Positions 1 through 9,031 are shown, counted from the stretch's first letter. The stretch is 64,000 nt of DNA from CAZSXU01 sp964610505 (GCA_964610505.1 CAZSXU010000024.1:4861-68860); one strand, 5' to 3'. Notes: generated from the sequence alone by a model not told the origin. Numbers and translations: made by a program.

Positions 1-319
1 TCGCTTCCAGCGCGAAGCGCGCCGACACGGTCGCCCGTCCGCCTCCGATCTCCATGGCGACGCCGAGGGTCTCGACCATTTCCTCCATCGTCGCTCCCGC
101 GCGGGCCGCCTTGCGAATGTGCCACTCCATGCAGGATTCGCAGTCCGTGACGACCGAAATCCCGACGGCGATGAGCTCCTTGATCTTGACCGGCACATGT
201 CCCGGTGAGAAGGCGGCCTCCTCCAGCTTGAGGAACGCCTTGTAGGCCTTGGAGTCCAGGTCCAGAAGCCTCTGGTGAGCCTGTCGCCTGGTCTCGACAA
301 TCTCTTGAATCTTGCTCAT
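1..319 (-). CDS. Carboxymuconolactone decarboxylase-family protein (AhpD-like), 3' end outside window
   Basis: The frame reads MSKIQEIVETRRQAHQRL and continues off the left edge of the window, so only the first 106 or so residues are visible. DCESCMEWHIRKA carries the C-x2-C-x3-H pattern of the AhpD/CMD fold, and the following MEEMVETLGVAMEIGGG helix is typical of the family. Members with this motif are small alpha-helical thiol peroxidase or disulfide proteins; those lacking it are decarboxylases. A strong ribosome-binding site, GGGAGGATTTCG, directly precedes the ATG. The gene is last in a minus-strand run behind the CoA-binding remnant and the SUMF1-like gene. The family is clear; a role in peroxide or thiol defence is inferred. 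Confidence 0.85.
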   Translation of the reverse strand, partial: MSKIQEIVETRRQAHQRLLDLDSKAYKAFLKLEEAAFSPGHVPVKIKELIAVGISVVTDCESCMEWHIRKAARAGATMEEMVETLGVAMEIGGGRATVSARFALEA

Positions 320-484
320 CGAAATCCTCCCTGACGTTGGAATGGTCTCACCGTCGTGCCCTCGGACTCTACGCGGCGCGTGTCCCGGGCGCAACGTCCA
401 ATGGAGTCTTCACTCATGGGACCAATGCGGGAGTTCAAGGGTGTTGCTTTCGAGGGCCGGTCAGGCAGGTGAGCGCGATCGTTC

Positions 485-718
485 CTACTCCGGCAGTCTC
501 CCAGTCAGTTTCCAGATCCAGCGGTGCATCCGGTGGAGAGATTTCACGGGCTCGGCGAACATCAGAATGCACTCCCCGGCGACAACGGAAATCCCATGTT
601 CCTCGCAGAATCGAACGGCGGTGTCCGACGCGGCCCCGACCTGCACCCACACTCTCGAAATACCGAGGTCGGCCGCCTCGGCGACGATGTTCTCCGTCTC
701 CGCCGGGCGGACGATCAT
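485..718 (-). pseudogene. C-terminal half of a CoA-binding (COG1832/YccU-like) protein
   Basis: The 77 residues contain ENIVAEAADLGISRVWVQ followed by SDTAVRFCEEHGISVV and GECILM. These match the second half of the small CoA-binding Rossmann proteins, which are usually about 120-150 residues long. The N-terminal half with the glycine-rich nucleotide loop is missing. Upstream in the same frame only eight more codons precede a stop (TGA AGG AAG), and that stop lies inside the end of the neighbouring SUMF1-like gene. So the gene looks truncated at its 5' end, perhaps by the event that placed the SUMF1-like gene here. It could still be translated from the ATG at 718, but the product would lack the CoA-binding loop. 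Confidence 0.6.
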
Positions 719-740
719 GACAACACCGCCGCCGGCTCGA

Positions 741-1529
741 TCATTCGCCCACTTCCTTCACGCATCGGAATCCCACGTTGAAATCGATCCAGTGCGGGGG
801 CAGCGCGTTTCGAAAGTACACGCGATTGCAGTAGGGCCCCGAATGCCAGCCGCCTCCTCGAATGACGCGGAACCTCCCCTTCTTGGGGCCCGCAGGATTC
901 CGGTAGGGAGATTCAGCGTAATAGTCCTCGCCGTAGCGATCCGCCACCCATTCAACCACGTTCCCGGCCATGTCGTAGAGGCCGTACCCGTTGGGGGGAT
1001 AGCTTCCAACAGGAACGGTTCCCTTCACGGATTCTTTCTTGTAGTAGTTGGCCAGGGAGAGGTCAATGTCGTCGCCGTTCGGGTAGTTCTTGCCGGCCAG
1101 ACCTCCTCGGGCGGCATACTCCCACTCCGCCTCCGTGGGAAGCCTCATCCCGCGCCATTCGGCGTACGCCTTGGCGTCTCCCGAGGTCACGCCGACCACC
1201 GGATGGTTCGGATAGTCGCTCCCGCAGTGAAACTCGTCGATTCCCCAGAGTTGAGGGAGGTCCCGCCCCGTCGCCCGGCAGAAGGCGAGGTAGTGGGCAT
1301 TGGTCACTTCATGCGTGTCCATGGCGAAGGCATCGATGAAGACCTTGTGCGCCGGGTTGTGATCGCCCTCGGAATCGGAGCCCATCATGAACTCTCCGGC
1401 CGGGATCGGCACCGTTTCCGGCGCAACCAAACCCCCGCCCGTCAGGTTCTCGCCCGGCCCTGGGGTTCGCGCACAGGAGACCGAACAGGCCGACAGTAGA
1501 CATACAAAGAGAAGGGACGTTGAGTTCAT
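741..1529 (-). CDS. SUMF1/formylglycine-generating-enzyme-like lipoprotein
   Basis: This is a 262-residue protein. The N-terminal hydrophobic stretch LLFVCLLSACSVSCA has lipobox-like cysteines, suggesting a secreted lipoprotein. The rest is one FGE-sulfatase (SUMF1/PvdO/EgtB fold) domain: IPAGEFMMGSD near residue 42, RLPTEAEWEYAARGG, GLYDMAGNVVEW, RVIRGGGW and the terminal VGFRCV. Copper-dependent formylglycine-generating enzymes carry two catalytic cysteines around the GGSW..C...C segment. Here that stretch reads GGGWHSGPYCNRV, so only one is present. A true sulfatase-activating role is therefore unlikely, and a non-catalytic or different modification role is more probable. It lies 22 bases upstream of the truncated CoA-binding gene. 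Confidence 0.85.
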   Translation of the reverse strand: MNSTSLLFVCLLSACSVSCARTPGPGENLTGGGLVAPETVPIPAGEFMMGSDSEGDHNPAHKVFIDAFAMDTHEVTNAHYLAFCRATGRDLPQLWGIDEFHCGSDYPNHPVVGVTSGDAKAYAEWRGMRLPTEAEWEYAARGGLAGKNYPNGDDIDLSLANYYKKESVKGTVPVGSYPPNGYGLYDMAGNVVEWVADRYGEDYYAESPYRNPAGPKKGRFRVIRGGGWHSGPYCNRVYFRNALPPHWIDFNVGFRCVKEVGE

Positions 1530-1703
1530 TCGGTCAATCGTCCTTTGGATGGTTGCAGGTTCGGTTCCCGGTCACGAGGGGCACTCCGTAACCTTCATCG
1601 CGGCACCTCTCCCGGCGGCGGCTGCGTTGCCGTATGGTCGCGTGATTTCGGCGCGAAGGTCAACCCAGAAAACCCGGCAGGTTCGTCGGGAGTGAAGGGG
1701 ACA

Positions 1704-2990
1704 TCAGGGTTGGGGGGTCTTGGAATCCGGCGTGGGGAGCAAGGGCCGTTCCCGGCGGTACGTTTGTTTGAGACGGCTCCAGGTGGCGGGTTCGACGGAC
1801 ATCTCTTCTCCGGCGGTGCAGGATTCCCCGAGTGCTCCGATCAATACGCTACACGAGTTGTTCTCGGGGAGACAGGGAGAGTCGGGCCCCACCCCGAAAT
1901 TCCCCGCAGGCGGATCGCAGAACCGGGGATCCATGGACAAATTTCCGTGGATCCCTTCGTGCTCGGCGATGCAGCCGGTCCAGTCGCCGCCTCCGTTTTC
2001 GAAGAGATTGCAGCACAGCAGATTCGGCTCGCTGCTGGCGCCGCAGGAGATGGTTTCTCCTCCGATGCTCATGGCGATGACCACTCGAATGAGTGTAGGG
2101 GAGGAGAGATCGCAGTGGATCGCGGCGCCCTCGATGCTTGCGCTGTTTCCCCAGAAGGTGCAGTAGGTGATCTCCGGCGAGGAGAGCTCCAGATATATGG
2201 CGCCGCCCACGTCGGCGACGTTGGAGACGATGATACAGTGCTCAAGAGTCGGGCTGTAGGCGCCGCAGGTGAGCCCGCCCCCCTGGATCGCCGTGTTCTC
2301 TGAGATCGTGCAGTTCGTAATCAGCGGGAAGCTGTAGTAGAGGTACACTCCGCCGCCCGTGTAGGTGGCCGAATTTCCGGTGATGGTGCAGTTGTCGATG
2401 GTCGGGGAGGAGTCCTCGCGGCAATTGATGCCACCGCCGTAGCCCTGCACCCCCCCGGCGGTGTTGTCGGCGATTGTGCAATCGCTGATGGTGGGCGTTG
2501 AGGTTCCAATGCAGAGGATCCCGCCGCCCCGGGTCATCACGCCGCCGGTCTCGTTCTCGACCACGGCGCAATTGACGATCGAGGGAGAGGCGGATTCGCA
2601 GTAGATCCCGCCTCCCCCGGTGGCCGACGAGATATATCCGTGAGTGATCGTGACGCTGCGAAGGATCGATTCGGGACCTTCCGCCGTGTGGAAGTGAAAA
2701 CCTCGATGAGGGTCGGATTCACTTCCTTCGCAATCGATGATGCACAGCTCGGGATCGTCGCTCTCGGATCGAACCGTGAGATCTTTTCCCAGAAAGTCGA
2801 TGTCGCGGTTTCCCTCACCCGTAAAGGTGCCGTCGCCTAGGCTGACGGTATCCCCTTCCGCCGCGGCCGTGACCGCCTCCTGAATCGTGGCGTAGTCCCC
2901 CGTGCCGTCGGGCCGAACGAGATGCGTGGCCGCGAAGACGGGCGAAGCGATCGTAATCATCAAGGACAACGCGAGAAGCAAGCGGCGCAC
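1704..2990 (-). CDS. Secreted right-handed parallel beta-helix protein
   Basis: I take the GTG at 2990 as the start: it follows GGGAGACGGCT and begins VRRLLLALSLMITIASPVFA, a clear signal peptide, giving 428 residues. The mature part opens with THLVRPDGTGDYATIQEAV, the usual first rung of pectate-lyase-like or 'parallel beta-helix repeat' proteins. It then has many GGGIYCE/GGGLTCG-type turns with spaced cysteines (about residues 110-330), that is, the stacked rungs. No catalytic residues are evident. The C-terminal part includes ATWSRLKQTYRR about 15 residues from the end, a motif that recurs near the ends of two other secreted proteins in this window. Likely extracellular or cell-surface; substrate unknown. 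Confidence 0.8.
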   Translation of the reverse strand: MRRLLLALSLMITIASPVFAATHLVRPDGTGDYATIQEAVTAAAEGDTVSLGDGTFTGEGNRDIDFLGKDLTVRSESDDPELCIIDCEGSESDPHRGFHFHTAEGPESILRSVTITHGYISSATGGGGIYCESASPSIVNCAVVENETGGVMTRGGGILCIGTSTPTISDCTIADNTAGGVQGYGGGINCREDSSPTIDNCTITGNSATYTGGGVYLYYSFPLITNCTISENTAIQGGGLTCGAYSPTLEHCIIVSNVADVGGAIYLELSSPEITYCTFWGNSASIEGAAIHCDLSSPTLIRVVIAMSIGGETISCGASSEPNLLCCNLFENGGGDWTGCIAEHEGIHGNLSMDPRFCDPPAGNFGVGPDSPCLPENNSCSVLIGALGESCTAGEEMSVEPATWSRLKQTYRRERPLLPTPDSKTPQP

Positions 2991-3171
2991 AGCCGTCTCC
3001 CATGAGCGGGGATTCAATCCGACCCATTCCAGCCCAAGAGTGCGGTCTTTCGAGCATCTTGTCCATATGGAAAGTCGGCCGAAATCGGGTTTCGCTGAAG
3101 CGCAGGAACAGACTGGATGGTCGGAATTCGGACTGCGGGTCAGACTCCAAGATCCCCAACAGGCCGAAGAA

Positions 3172-3199
3172 ACAGGGGCGGCCCGATGGCCGCCCCTGT
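3172..3199 (-). terminator. 12-bp GC-rich hairpin after the legumain-like gene
   Basis: ACAGGGGCGGCC and its exact complement enclose the loop cgat. The hairpin lies 39 bases past the stop codon of the minus-strand peptidase gene at 3238 and upstream of the beta-helix gene, so it probably ends that transcript. There is no T-tract on either side. Confidence 0.6.
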
Positions 3200-3237
3200 A
3201 GGTCTCATTCCCGACCGCATGCATCCGGCCGGGATCG

Positions 3238-5499
3238 CTACTCCAGCACGAGCATCTTGGTCGTCACCGTCTCCCCGCTGGCCGACAGTCGCACAAAGTA
3301 GACGCCGCTCGCCAGACGCCTTCCATCGGCATCCTTCCCGTCCCAGCGTATCGTGTAATCGCCGGCGGGCCTCGGACCGTCCATGAGGGTCGTAACCAGG
3401 CGTCCCCGGACGTCAAAAACGGTCAGTTTCACACGGCTTTGCCTCTCAATGGCAAACCGGATCGATGAACCGGCCGGGAACGGGTTGGCGAAGTGAATGG
3501 CCAGCGGCCTCGTCCTCGGAAGCGGCGTATCCGCGATATCCGTCAGACCCTGAGCCACCCGAAGACCCCAGGAGTCCAGCGTGAAAGCGGCAAGCGCCTG
3601 CCGATCCTTCGGTAGGAAGGTTCCGTTGATCTCGATGTAGTCTCCCCATACGGCTCCGAGCGGCACCACATAGCTTCCCGGCTCATCGACGTAGAGCGTG
3701 ATCTCCGGATTCTCCGACGCTGTTTGGACGGTGAGATCACCCGGGGACGTGACGTCCAGAATGTTGAACACGAGCTCCATATCGTCCCAGTAGGGATTGG
3801 GGTAATTCGTGTACGTCACAAAGAGATGTTCAACGGCAAAGGGACCGATCACCGCCGGGAGATCCTGCAGATTGAAGCCGTCCGCATCCACGTTGTAGAC
3901 GTACAAATCCGGTTGCTCGATGTACATTGTGAATTCGTCGGAGCTGGAATCGTTTCCGCCCAGCGAGAACCCGGCGTACTCATGAGCGTTGGAGTACGAT
4001 TCGGGAAGGGTTTGCTTCTGGGATGAGCTAACGATCAATCGGTACTGGCTGTCGTCGTTGTGAATCAGGAACAAGCCGGTCGACGTGCTGTCGGCGTTGA
4101 CCACGCGCCGTTCGTTTCCGGGTTGATGGCCGGCCGAGCCGGAAACGTTCCAGTTGAGCGTCACTTTTCGAATGGTGCCGTCCGCCCGAATTTCCCAGAC
4201 CGTGCAGTTGCCGCAGCTGGACGACTCGCCGGAGAAGTCGAGAATCAGCTGACCGCCCGGGGGCACCTCGACCAGCTGCCACTCGCAGTATTCCTTCATT
4301 GGAAAGCTGCGCCAGTTGACGGAGTTGCCGCGGCGGCCCTCCAATCCCTGAGCCTTGAGCAAGCTGTCGTAAGCCGCAAGTCCATTGCGCACGGCCTCCT
4401 CGTAAGACTTGCCGGCCCTGAGGGCGTCGATCTTCCTCTTGAGGTACGTGGCCCACCCGCCGTCGGCATGGTGTACGTCGCTTCTATGAGGATTCTGCCC
4501 GCCCGCGGCGGAGGATACCCGCATCGTGGTCTTGGCCTTATCATTCAGAGATCTCAAGGAATCCGCCGCCTGCCCGCCGTAGCACTGGACCATCTCCACG
4601 TACAGGGTGCCCAGGCACGAATCGATACAGGCCTGGATCATGCCGCGGTACTGCTGGGGGGTCATCGTTTCCGAACCGAGCATGTTGATGCGGCCGTCGC
4701 CCCTGCCGTGGTCCGTGATCAGGCTCTGCAGCGTGGCCTTCTTGTTGCGTCGATGGCACTCCGCGATCCTCTTCGCGACGGTCTCGTGTGCAGCCCGGAC
4801 ATTAGCCACCGTACAGGAGTCGACCGAACCATGCGGAATGGCAGTGGAATCCTCACTGTCTCCCTTCCAATAGAGGACGAACACGTTGTGAGGACAGTAG
4901 CCCAGGCTGTCTACCTTCAGTTTGTAGAGCATCTCGATGTTGTTCCAGTACCGAGCGTGGTTGTGATGGGCGCCCCCGCTCACGAGAATGGCGAACTTGC
5001 AGGAATCACAGGTCGCCCGGTACGGAATCCACGCTCCAAGATCGGGCTCTTCCGGGATTTCACCCTCGGGTCCGACGGGCCCCTCTCCGGGCTTCAGAAG
5101 ACCGTAGCTGATGTTCCGGAGGATGATTTGGACGTCGTCCTCCGGCCAGTAGGGGTCGTCCACGTGGAACGTGTCGACCGTACCTGTCACGCTCACCCAC
5201 GCACCGTACCACATGGACACCGGCGGCGTCGCGCCGTCGAGGTAGACGATGGATTGGGGGGGCATCACTTCATCGTCCTGGAAGGCGTCGTAGTCCGCCA
5301 CCAGATTGTGGTCCGCCGGGTTGGTGTAGAAGGCCTCTACGATCACATCCACTCCGACGATATCCGGGAGTTCACCGTAGAGATCCCCGATCGTGTACGT
5401 CTGGCACCTGGCGGCGCCAGGCTGAAAGATCAGAACGGTCAGGATAGCGAGGAAACAAAGTGCACCGTATACGGCACGCCCGTTCATCCACGATTTCAT
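3238..5499 (-). CDS. Secreted legumain-like (C13) cysteine peptidase with FlgD-like C-terminal domain
   Basis: The start at 5499 follows GGGAGGTTACC and gives 753 residues with the signal peptide MKSWMNGRAVYGALCFLAIL up to about residue 33. After an N-terminal region (the segment around residues 60-140 looks like an OB-fold), residues about 180-320 resemble a caspase-clan CD peptidase: FAILVSGG, LITDHGRGDG with His264, and YVEMVQCYGG with Cys306. The 42-residue His-Cys spacing matches legumains (C13). The last ~85 residues, from FANPFPAGSSIRF to SGVYFVRLSASG, form the FlgD-like domain that four secreted peptidases in this window share and that in FCB bacteria often serves as an export or anchoring signal. 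A sigma70-type promoter lies at 5628-5656. Substrate unknown; the peptidase call rests on the two motifs only. Confidence 0.75.
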   Translation of the reverse strand: MKSWMNGRAVYGALCFLAILTVLIFQPGAARCQTYTIGDLYGELPDIVGVDVIVEAFYTNPADHNLVADYDAFQDDEVMPPQSIVYLDGATPPVSMWYGAWVSVTGTVDTFHVDDPYWPEDDVQIILRNISYGLLKPGEGPVGPEGEIPEEPDLGAWIPYRATCDSCKFAILVSGGAHHNHARYWNNIEMLYKLKVDSLGYCPHNVFVLYWKGDSEDSTAIPHGSVDSCTVANVRAAHETVAKRIAECHRRNKKATLQSLITDHGRGDGRINMLGSETMTPQQYRGMIQACIDSCLGTLYVEMVQCYGGQAADSLRSLNDKAKTTMRVSSAAGGQNPHRSDVHHADGGWATYLKRKIDALRAGKSYEEAVRNGLAAYDSLLKAQGLEGRRGNSVNWRSFPMKEYCEWQLVEVPPGGQLILDFSGESSSCGNCTVWEIRADGTIRKVTLNWNVSGSAGHQPGNERRVVNADSTSTGLFLIHNDDSQYRLIVSSSQKQTLPESYSNAHEYAGFSLGGNDSSSDEFTMYIEQPDLYVYNVDADGFNLQDLPAVIGPFAVEHLFVTYTNYPNPYWDDMELVFNILDVTSPGDLTVQTASENPEITLYVDEPGSYVVPLGAVWGDYIEINGTFLPKDRQALAAFTLDSWGLRVAQGLTDIADTPLPRTRPLAIHFANPFPAGSSIRFAIERQSRVKLTVFDVRGRLVTTLMDGPRPAGDYTIRWDGKDADGRRLASGVYFVRLSASGETVTTKMLVLE

Positions 5500-5627
5500 G
5501 GTAACCTCCCGATTTTCTCCCGGCTTTCTGTGGAAGAGCAACACGAGGACCTGTCCGGCATCCAACGGATCACGCGAAGGCCGGACGTCTCTCCATTTCG
5601 CCGATCAGCTCCTGGAAACTGCAATAC

Positions 5628-5656
5628 ATTCTACAATAGTAAATTGCTAGTTTCAA
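5628..5656 (-). promoter_or_regulatory. Sigma70-type promoter of the legumain-like gene
   Basis: On the minus strand TTGAAA and TAGAAT are separated by exactly 17 bases in a locally AT-rich stretch, about 130 bases upstream of the start at 5499. The rest of the 5500-5830 gap shows nothing else convincing. Confidence 0.6.
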
Positions 5657-5830
5657 GAACAAAGTCTTCAGAGACCCGGCTCGTAAGCCAATTCTCCTTG
5701 GAACCGGCGATGCCATTGCCAAGTCGGGTTTCTTATCCCGACCAATGATTACCTGGGTTGCGAGGGTCCATTGAAGGGTCTTGTCCGCGGACACACAGGC
5801 GCCCCGCCGCAGAAATCGGATGCTGTTGTG

Positions 5831-5974
5831 ATGCCAGCGGGGATCCCTGTGGTCACGGGTACCGGCGCTCTTTCAGCCGGGAAGAGAAGAGAGAGCCTGG
5901 AGGGCTACCGGGACCATCTCCGGCGCGATCTGGCCGGATTAGACGAGCGCAGGTGCGAAATCGAAGAGAAGTAG
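5831..5974 (+). CDS. Small hypothetical coiled-coil protein
   Basis: This is a 47-residue frame, MPAGIPVVTGTGALSAGK, followed by RRESLEGYRDHLRRDLAGL and ending DERRCEIEEK. The second half is an amphipathic, highly charged helix with heptad spacing. It stands alone between two minus-strand genes and the end of rqcH. The compositional pattern (a short glycine-rich head, then a charged helix) looks like a real small protein, not like a shadow of another frame. No family is recognised and there is no strong ribosome-binding site, so the call is tentative. Confidence 0.35.
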   Translation: MPAGIPVVTGTGALSAGKRRESLEGYRDHLRRDLAGLDERRCEIEEK

Positions 5975-6066
5975 GGGGGAGCGTGCCGCATCAGGAGCGG
6001 GCGTTTCTGAGGGGCGGGGGAATTCCCTCGCCCCGGAATCAAATGGCGCGGGCGATCCGGCGGCGG

Positions 6067-7776
6067 TCAGGGTTTTCCCGGCAGTCGCGGCGACACGAAC
6101 ACCACCTCTTCGTTGGTCACGAGTGCGAGGCCCGGTTTTCCCTTGCGCGGCTTCCGCACGTATTTCTTCTCCGTGTAGGTCACGTCCACGGTTTTCGATC
6201 TTCGCCCCTTGCTGTAGTAGGCGGCGATTTGGGCGGCCTCCTGGATGGTCTTCCGGCTCGGCCGCTGGTTCCGATCGGGCCGCCGCAGAACGACGTGGGA
6301 GCCGGCCAGCCCCCGGGCGTGAAACCAGTAGTCGTGGGGCGCGGCGCGGGAGTGAGTGAGAAGATCGTTTTCTCGATCGTTACGGCCCACCCACACGGTC
6401 CATCCGGTAGTCGTCTGAAACGTCCGGAAGGGAGCAGGGACTTCCTTCTTCGAGACGCCCGCTGCCCGGCCCTCTCGGGGCAGCAGTCCCAGATTTCGCG
6501 CAACAGCCCGAAGCGCTTCTCGCTCCAGAGAGGGTAGATCGCGAATCTCCGCATCCAGCTCGTCTCGGCGTCTCGCCAGGCGCTCTCTCTCCCGGGCCAG
6601 TGCCTTCTTGGCGCGCTGGGCCTTCCTCGCCTTGGCGAAGTACATTTCGGCGTTGCCCCTGGGGGACTTCGCCGGATTCACGGGGATTCGTATGTGGGGG
6701 CGGTCGAGATTGTAGTGGTCGATGACGCTCACCTCATCACGCCCCCGCGTCAGGGTTCCCAGGTTGGCCAGAATCAGTTCGCCGAATCGGCGGAACTCGG
6801 CCTCCCGGGCGGCCTGCTTCGTCCGGACCGCCACTCTTTCCAGGCTTCGCAGAACCCGCTTCGATTCCTCCCGGAGGCGCCGCTCGATCTTATCTCGAAG
6901 GGCAGCGTCCCGCTCGGCGGGCACCGTGGAGCGGTAGTAGGCGGATACGGCTTCGGACACCCGGCCGAAGCGCGTGCACGTCTTGCCCTCGAGATGACGG
7001 ACGGGCACCGGCGAGACGGCCACGGGTGCCTTCGTCTCGGGATCCACATACACACAGGGCTCAAATCGGCCGGCCTTGATCAACGCTACCCAGGCGGCCA
7101 GATGGCTCCAGGTCAGATCCACCTGCCACGGTCTGAGCCTGCCCAGAGGTAGGGTGGGCTCCAGATCGGCCCGGAACAGAATCTCGTCGGCCCAGAAGGG
7201 TGAGATTCCCGTGAAGCGACGGACCAGCGCGTCGTGAAGACCCATGTCCGGGAAAGCTGCAAACATTTCCCTCACCGATTCGAGTGTCGTCGACAGAACT
7301 TCAAGGCGCGAAACAGCGGCGGTTCGTCCGCCCGGTTTACGGGACCGGGGAATCACGCCCGGTTTGAGGCTCACGAGCGATCCGTCCGACGATTCCAGAT
7401 ACAGATTGGCGCTCCTTCCGAAGAGGCGAAGCATGAGGGTCACTTGCTCGCTCGGACCGAAGGTCGGCCGTCTGGAGAAGCCGAAAGCAACCCTGCGATC
7501 GAAGCCGATTTGCCTGATTTCGGCAAGCACGGCCCTCGACAGGTACACTTTCAACGTGTTGACGAAAGCCCCGGGCTCGATTCGGGGCTCCGGGACCGTG
7601 AGGGGCTCGACTCGGGGGAAGTCCGGATCGCAGGAGAGGGCCAGGTATCGAGTCTCGTCGTCCTTGCGAACGGCGATCTGGAGGGTCCGGGGGGCGGTTT
7701 GTTCAACGGCGCGGACGGAGCCGCCCGTCCATCCCACCAGTTCGGGGAGCAGTGCATGGAGAAGGAACGCGTCCAT
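6067..7776 (-). CDS. rqcH: NFACT-family ribosome quality control protein RqcH
   Basis: This 569-residue protein has the full NFACT layout. The N-terminal NFACT-N domain (about 1-220) contains QIGFDRRVAFGF, whose Asp-Arg pair matches the residues RqcH needs for alanine tailing. A helical and coiled-coil arm covers about 290-440, with RAKKALARERERLARRRDEL. The NFACT-R (DUF814) domain at about 445-560 carries DYWFHARGLAGSHVVLR and KKYVRKPRKGKPGLALV. In bacteria RqcH binds obstructed 50S subunits and drives C-terminal alanine tailing of stalled nascent chains. The gene begins six bases after the stop codon of selD and is probably co-transcribed with it. The start is preceded by TGAGGGCCG. Confidence 0.9.
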   Translation of the reverse strand: MDAFLLHALLPELVGWTGGSVRAVEQTAPRTLQIAVRKDDETRYLALSCDPDFPRVEPLTVPEPRIEPGAFVNTLKVYLSRAVLAEIRQIGFDRRVAFGFSRRPTFGPSEQVTLMLRLFGRSANLYLESSDGSLVSLKPGVIPRSRKPGGRTAAVSRLEVLSTTLESVREMFAAFPDMGLHDALVRRFTGISPFWADEILFRADLEPTLPLGRLRPWQVDLTWSHLAAWVALIKAGRFEPCVYVDPETKAPVAVSPVPVRHLEGKTCTRFGRVSEAVSAYYRSTVPAERDAALRDKIERRLREESKRVLRSLERVAVRTKQAAREAEFRRFGELILANLGTLTRGRDEVSVIDHYNLDRPHIRIPVNPAKSPRGNAEMYFAKARKAQRAKKALARERERLARRRDELDAEIRDLPSLEREALRAVARNLGLLPREGRAAGVSKKEVPAPFRTFQTTTGWTVWVGRNDRENDLLTHSRAAPHDYWFHARGLAGSHVVLRRPDRNQRPSRKTIQEAAQIAAYYSKGRRSKTVDVTYTEKKYVRKPRKGKPGLALVTNEEVVFVSPRLPGKP

Positions 7777-7782
7777 CGGCCC

Positions 7783-8844
7783 TCATTCGATCACACGAAT
7801 TGTCCCGGCGGCTCCGTCCCGGATTTCGCCGATCCGGGCGACGGAATCGACCCCGGCGGAGGCCAGCCGTTCCGAGAGCACGGCGGCCTTCCCGGGAGGC
7901 GCTGAAATGAGCAACCCTCCGGAAGTTTGAGCGTCCGCCAGGAGGATGCGCGTGATCTCGTCCATCTTCGCCGGAAACTTGACGAAGGGCTCCAGAAACT
8001 CGAGGTTGTTCTTGCTTCCGCCCGGCACGGCGCCCTGGGACGCGTACTTGAGGGCCGAGGGGAGGATCGGAACGTCCGGGGCGGTAACGAGGGCCGACAC
8101 TCCGGAGGCTGCGAGCATTTCGTGGAGGTGGCCGAGGAGGCCGAATCCCGTGACGTCCGTGCAGGCGTTGACGCCGACCTCGGACATCACCTCGGAGGCG
8201 GATCGGTTGAGCGCCGCCATGAGAGTCGTGATCTCATCAATCTCGTCGGGGTTCGCCAGATCGCGCTTGATCGCCGTGGTGACGATTCCCGAACCCAGCG
8301 GTTTGGTCAGGAACAGGCGGTCGCCGGGGCGGGCGCCGGCGTTGGTGATAACGCGCTCGGGGTGAACCAGGCCCGTCACGGCCATCCCGTACTTGATCTC
8401 ATCGTCCTTGACGGTGTGTCCACCGACGATGCTCACGCGGGCCTCGACGGCCTTGTCCAACCCTCCCTGGAGAATCCGGACCAGGATTTCCAGGGGAAGT
8501 TTGTTCTCGGGGAAACCGATGACGTTGAGTGCGGTCACCGGCCGCCCGCCCATGGCGTAGACGTCGCTCAACGCGTTGGCCGCAGCCACATGGCCGAAAG
8601 CGTAGGGGTCGTCGACCATGGCCGTGAAGAAATCCACCGTCTGAACGAGGGCCAGATCGTCACGCAAGCGATACACGCCGGCGTCGTCCGCCGTGTTGGA
8701 CCCGACCAGTACGTTGGGGTCCGGCGGAATGTTCAACTGCTTCAGAGCCTGTTCCAAGCCCTCCGGGCTCAGCTTGCACGCTCAGCCCGCGCCGCTCGTG
8801 GTCTGGGTGAGCCGGAAGGGTTTGTCGTTCGAGGGCTTTCTCAT
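7783..8844 (-). CDS. selD: Selenide, water dikinase, itself a selenoprotein (in-frame TGA)
   Basis: SelD makes selenophosphate from selenide and ATP for selenocysteine synthesis. Read from the ATG at 8844, the N-terminus is MRKPSNDKPFRLTQTTSGAG-Sec-ACKLSPEGLE, where the TGA at 8784-8782 falls exactly on the catalytic Cys17 of E. coli SelD (HGAGCGCKISP). Cys23 and Lys24 match the E. coli Cys19 and catalytic Lys20. After the TGA the frame runs without interruption for 332 codons and contains TADDAGVYRL, VDFFTAMVDDPYAFGHVAAANALSDVYAMGG (in parts) and IVGGHTVKDDE, all typical of SelD. Total 353 residues. A conventional gene call starting after the TGA would lose the active site. It lies upstream of rqcH and is divergent from the HEAT-cyclophilin gene. 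Confidence 0.95.
8757..8784 (-). promoter_or_regulatory. Probable bacterial SECIS element of selD
   Basis: Starting 12 bases after the TGA (8784-8782), AGCCC and GGGCT pair around the loop GGA. An alternative fold pairs CAAGC with GCTTG. Either way two G residues sit in the apical loop about 17 bases from the UGA, close to the spacing in E. coli fdhF. It overlaps the coding sequence, as bacterial SECIS elements do. Confidence 0.55.
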
Positions 8845-9031
8845 GCGCTTGCTCCGTCGTCTCCGTGAGAACACCCAAGACTACTCAGGTCATGAGGAGA
8901 ACGTCAAGACACAAAAGAGCCGAGAGTGGATTTGCCCGAACATGGGCTTGTGTTCCGGGTCGATGTGTGATACGAGAACGGGGATCACTGTCACACGCCC
9001 GGTCTGTGTTTCTGATCTCATGGGGGTTCGG

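Noticed and set aside
758..760. TGA upstream of the CoA-binding remnant as another Sec codon
   Set aside because: The codons before it belong to the SUMF1-like gene in another frame and do not encode CoA-binding residues.
741..1529. Sulfatase-activating formylglycine-generating enzyme
   Set aside because: One of the two active-site cysteines is absent (GGGWHSGPYC) and no sulfatase gene is near, so only the fold is assigned.
5570..5794. 74-codon minus-strand frame upstream of the legumain-like gene
   Set aside because: It covers the promoter at 5628-5656, has no family motif and no conserved-looking composition.
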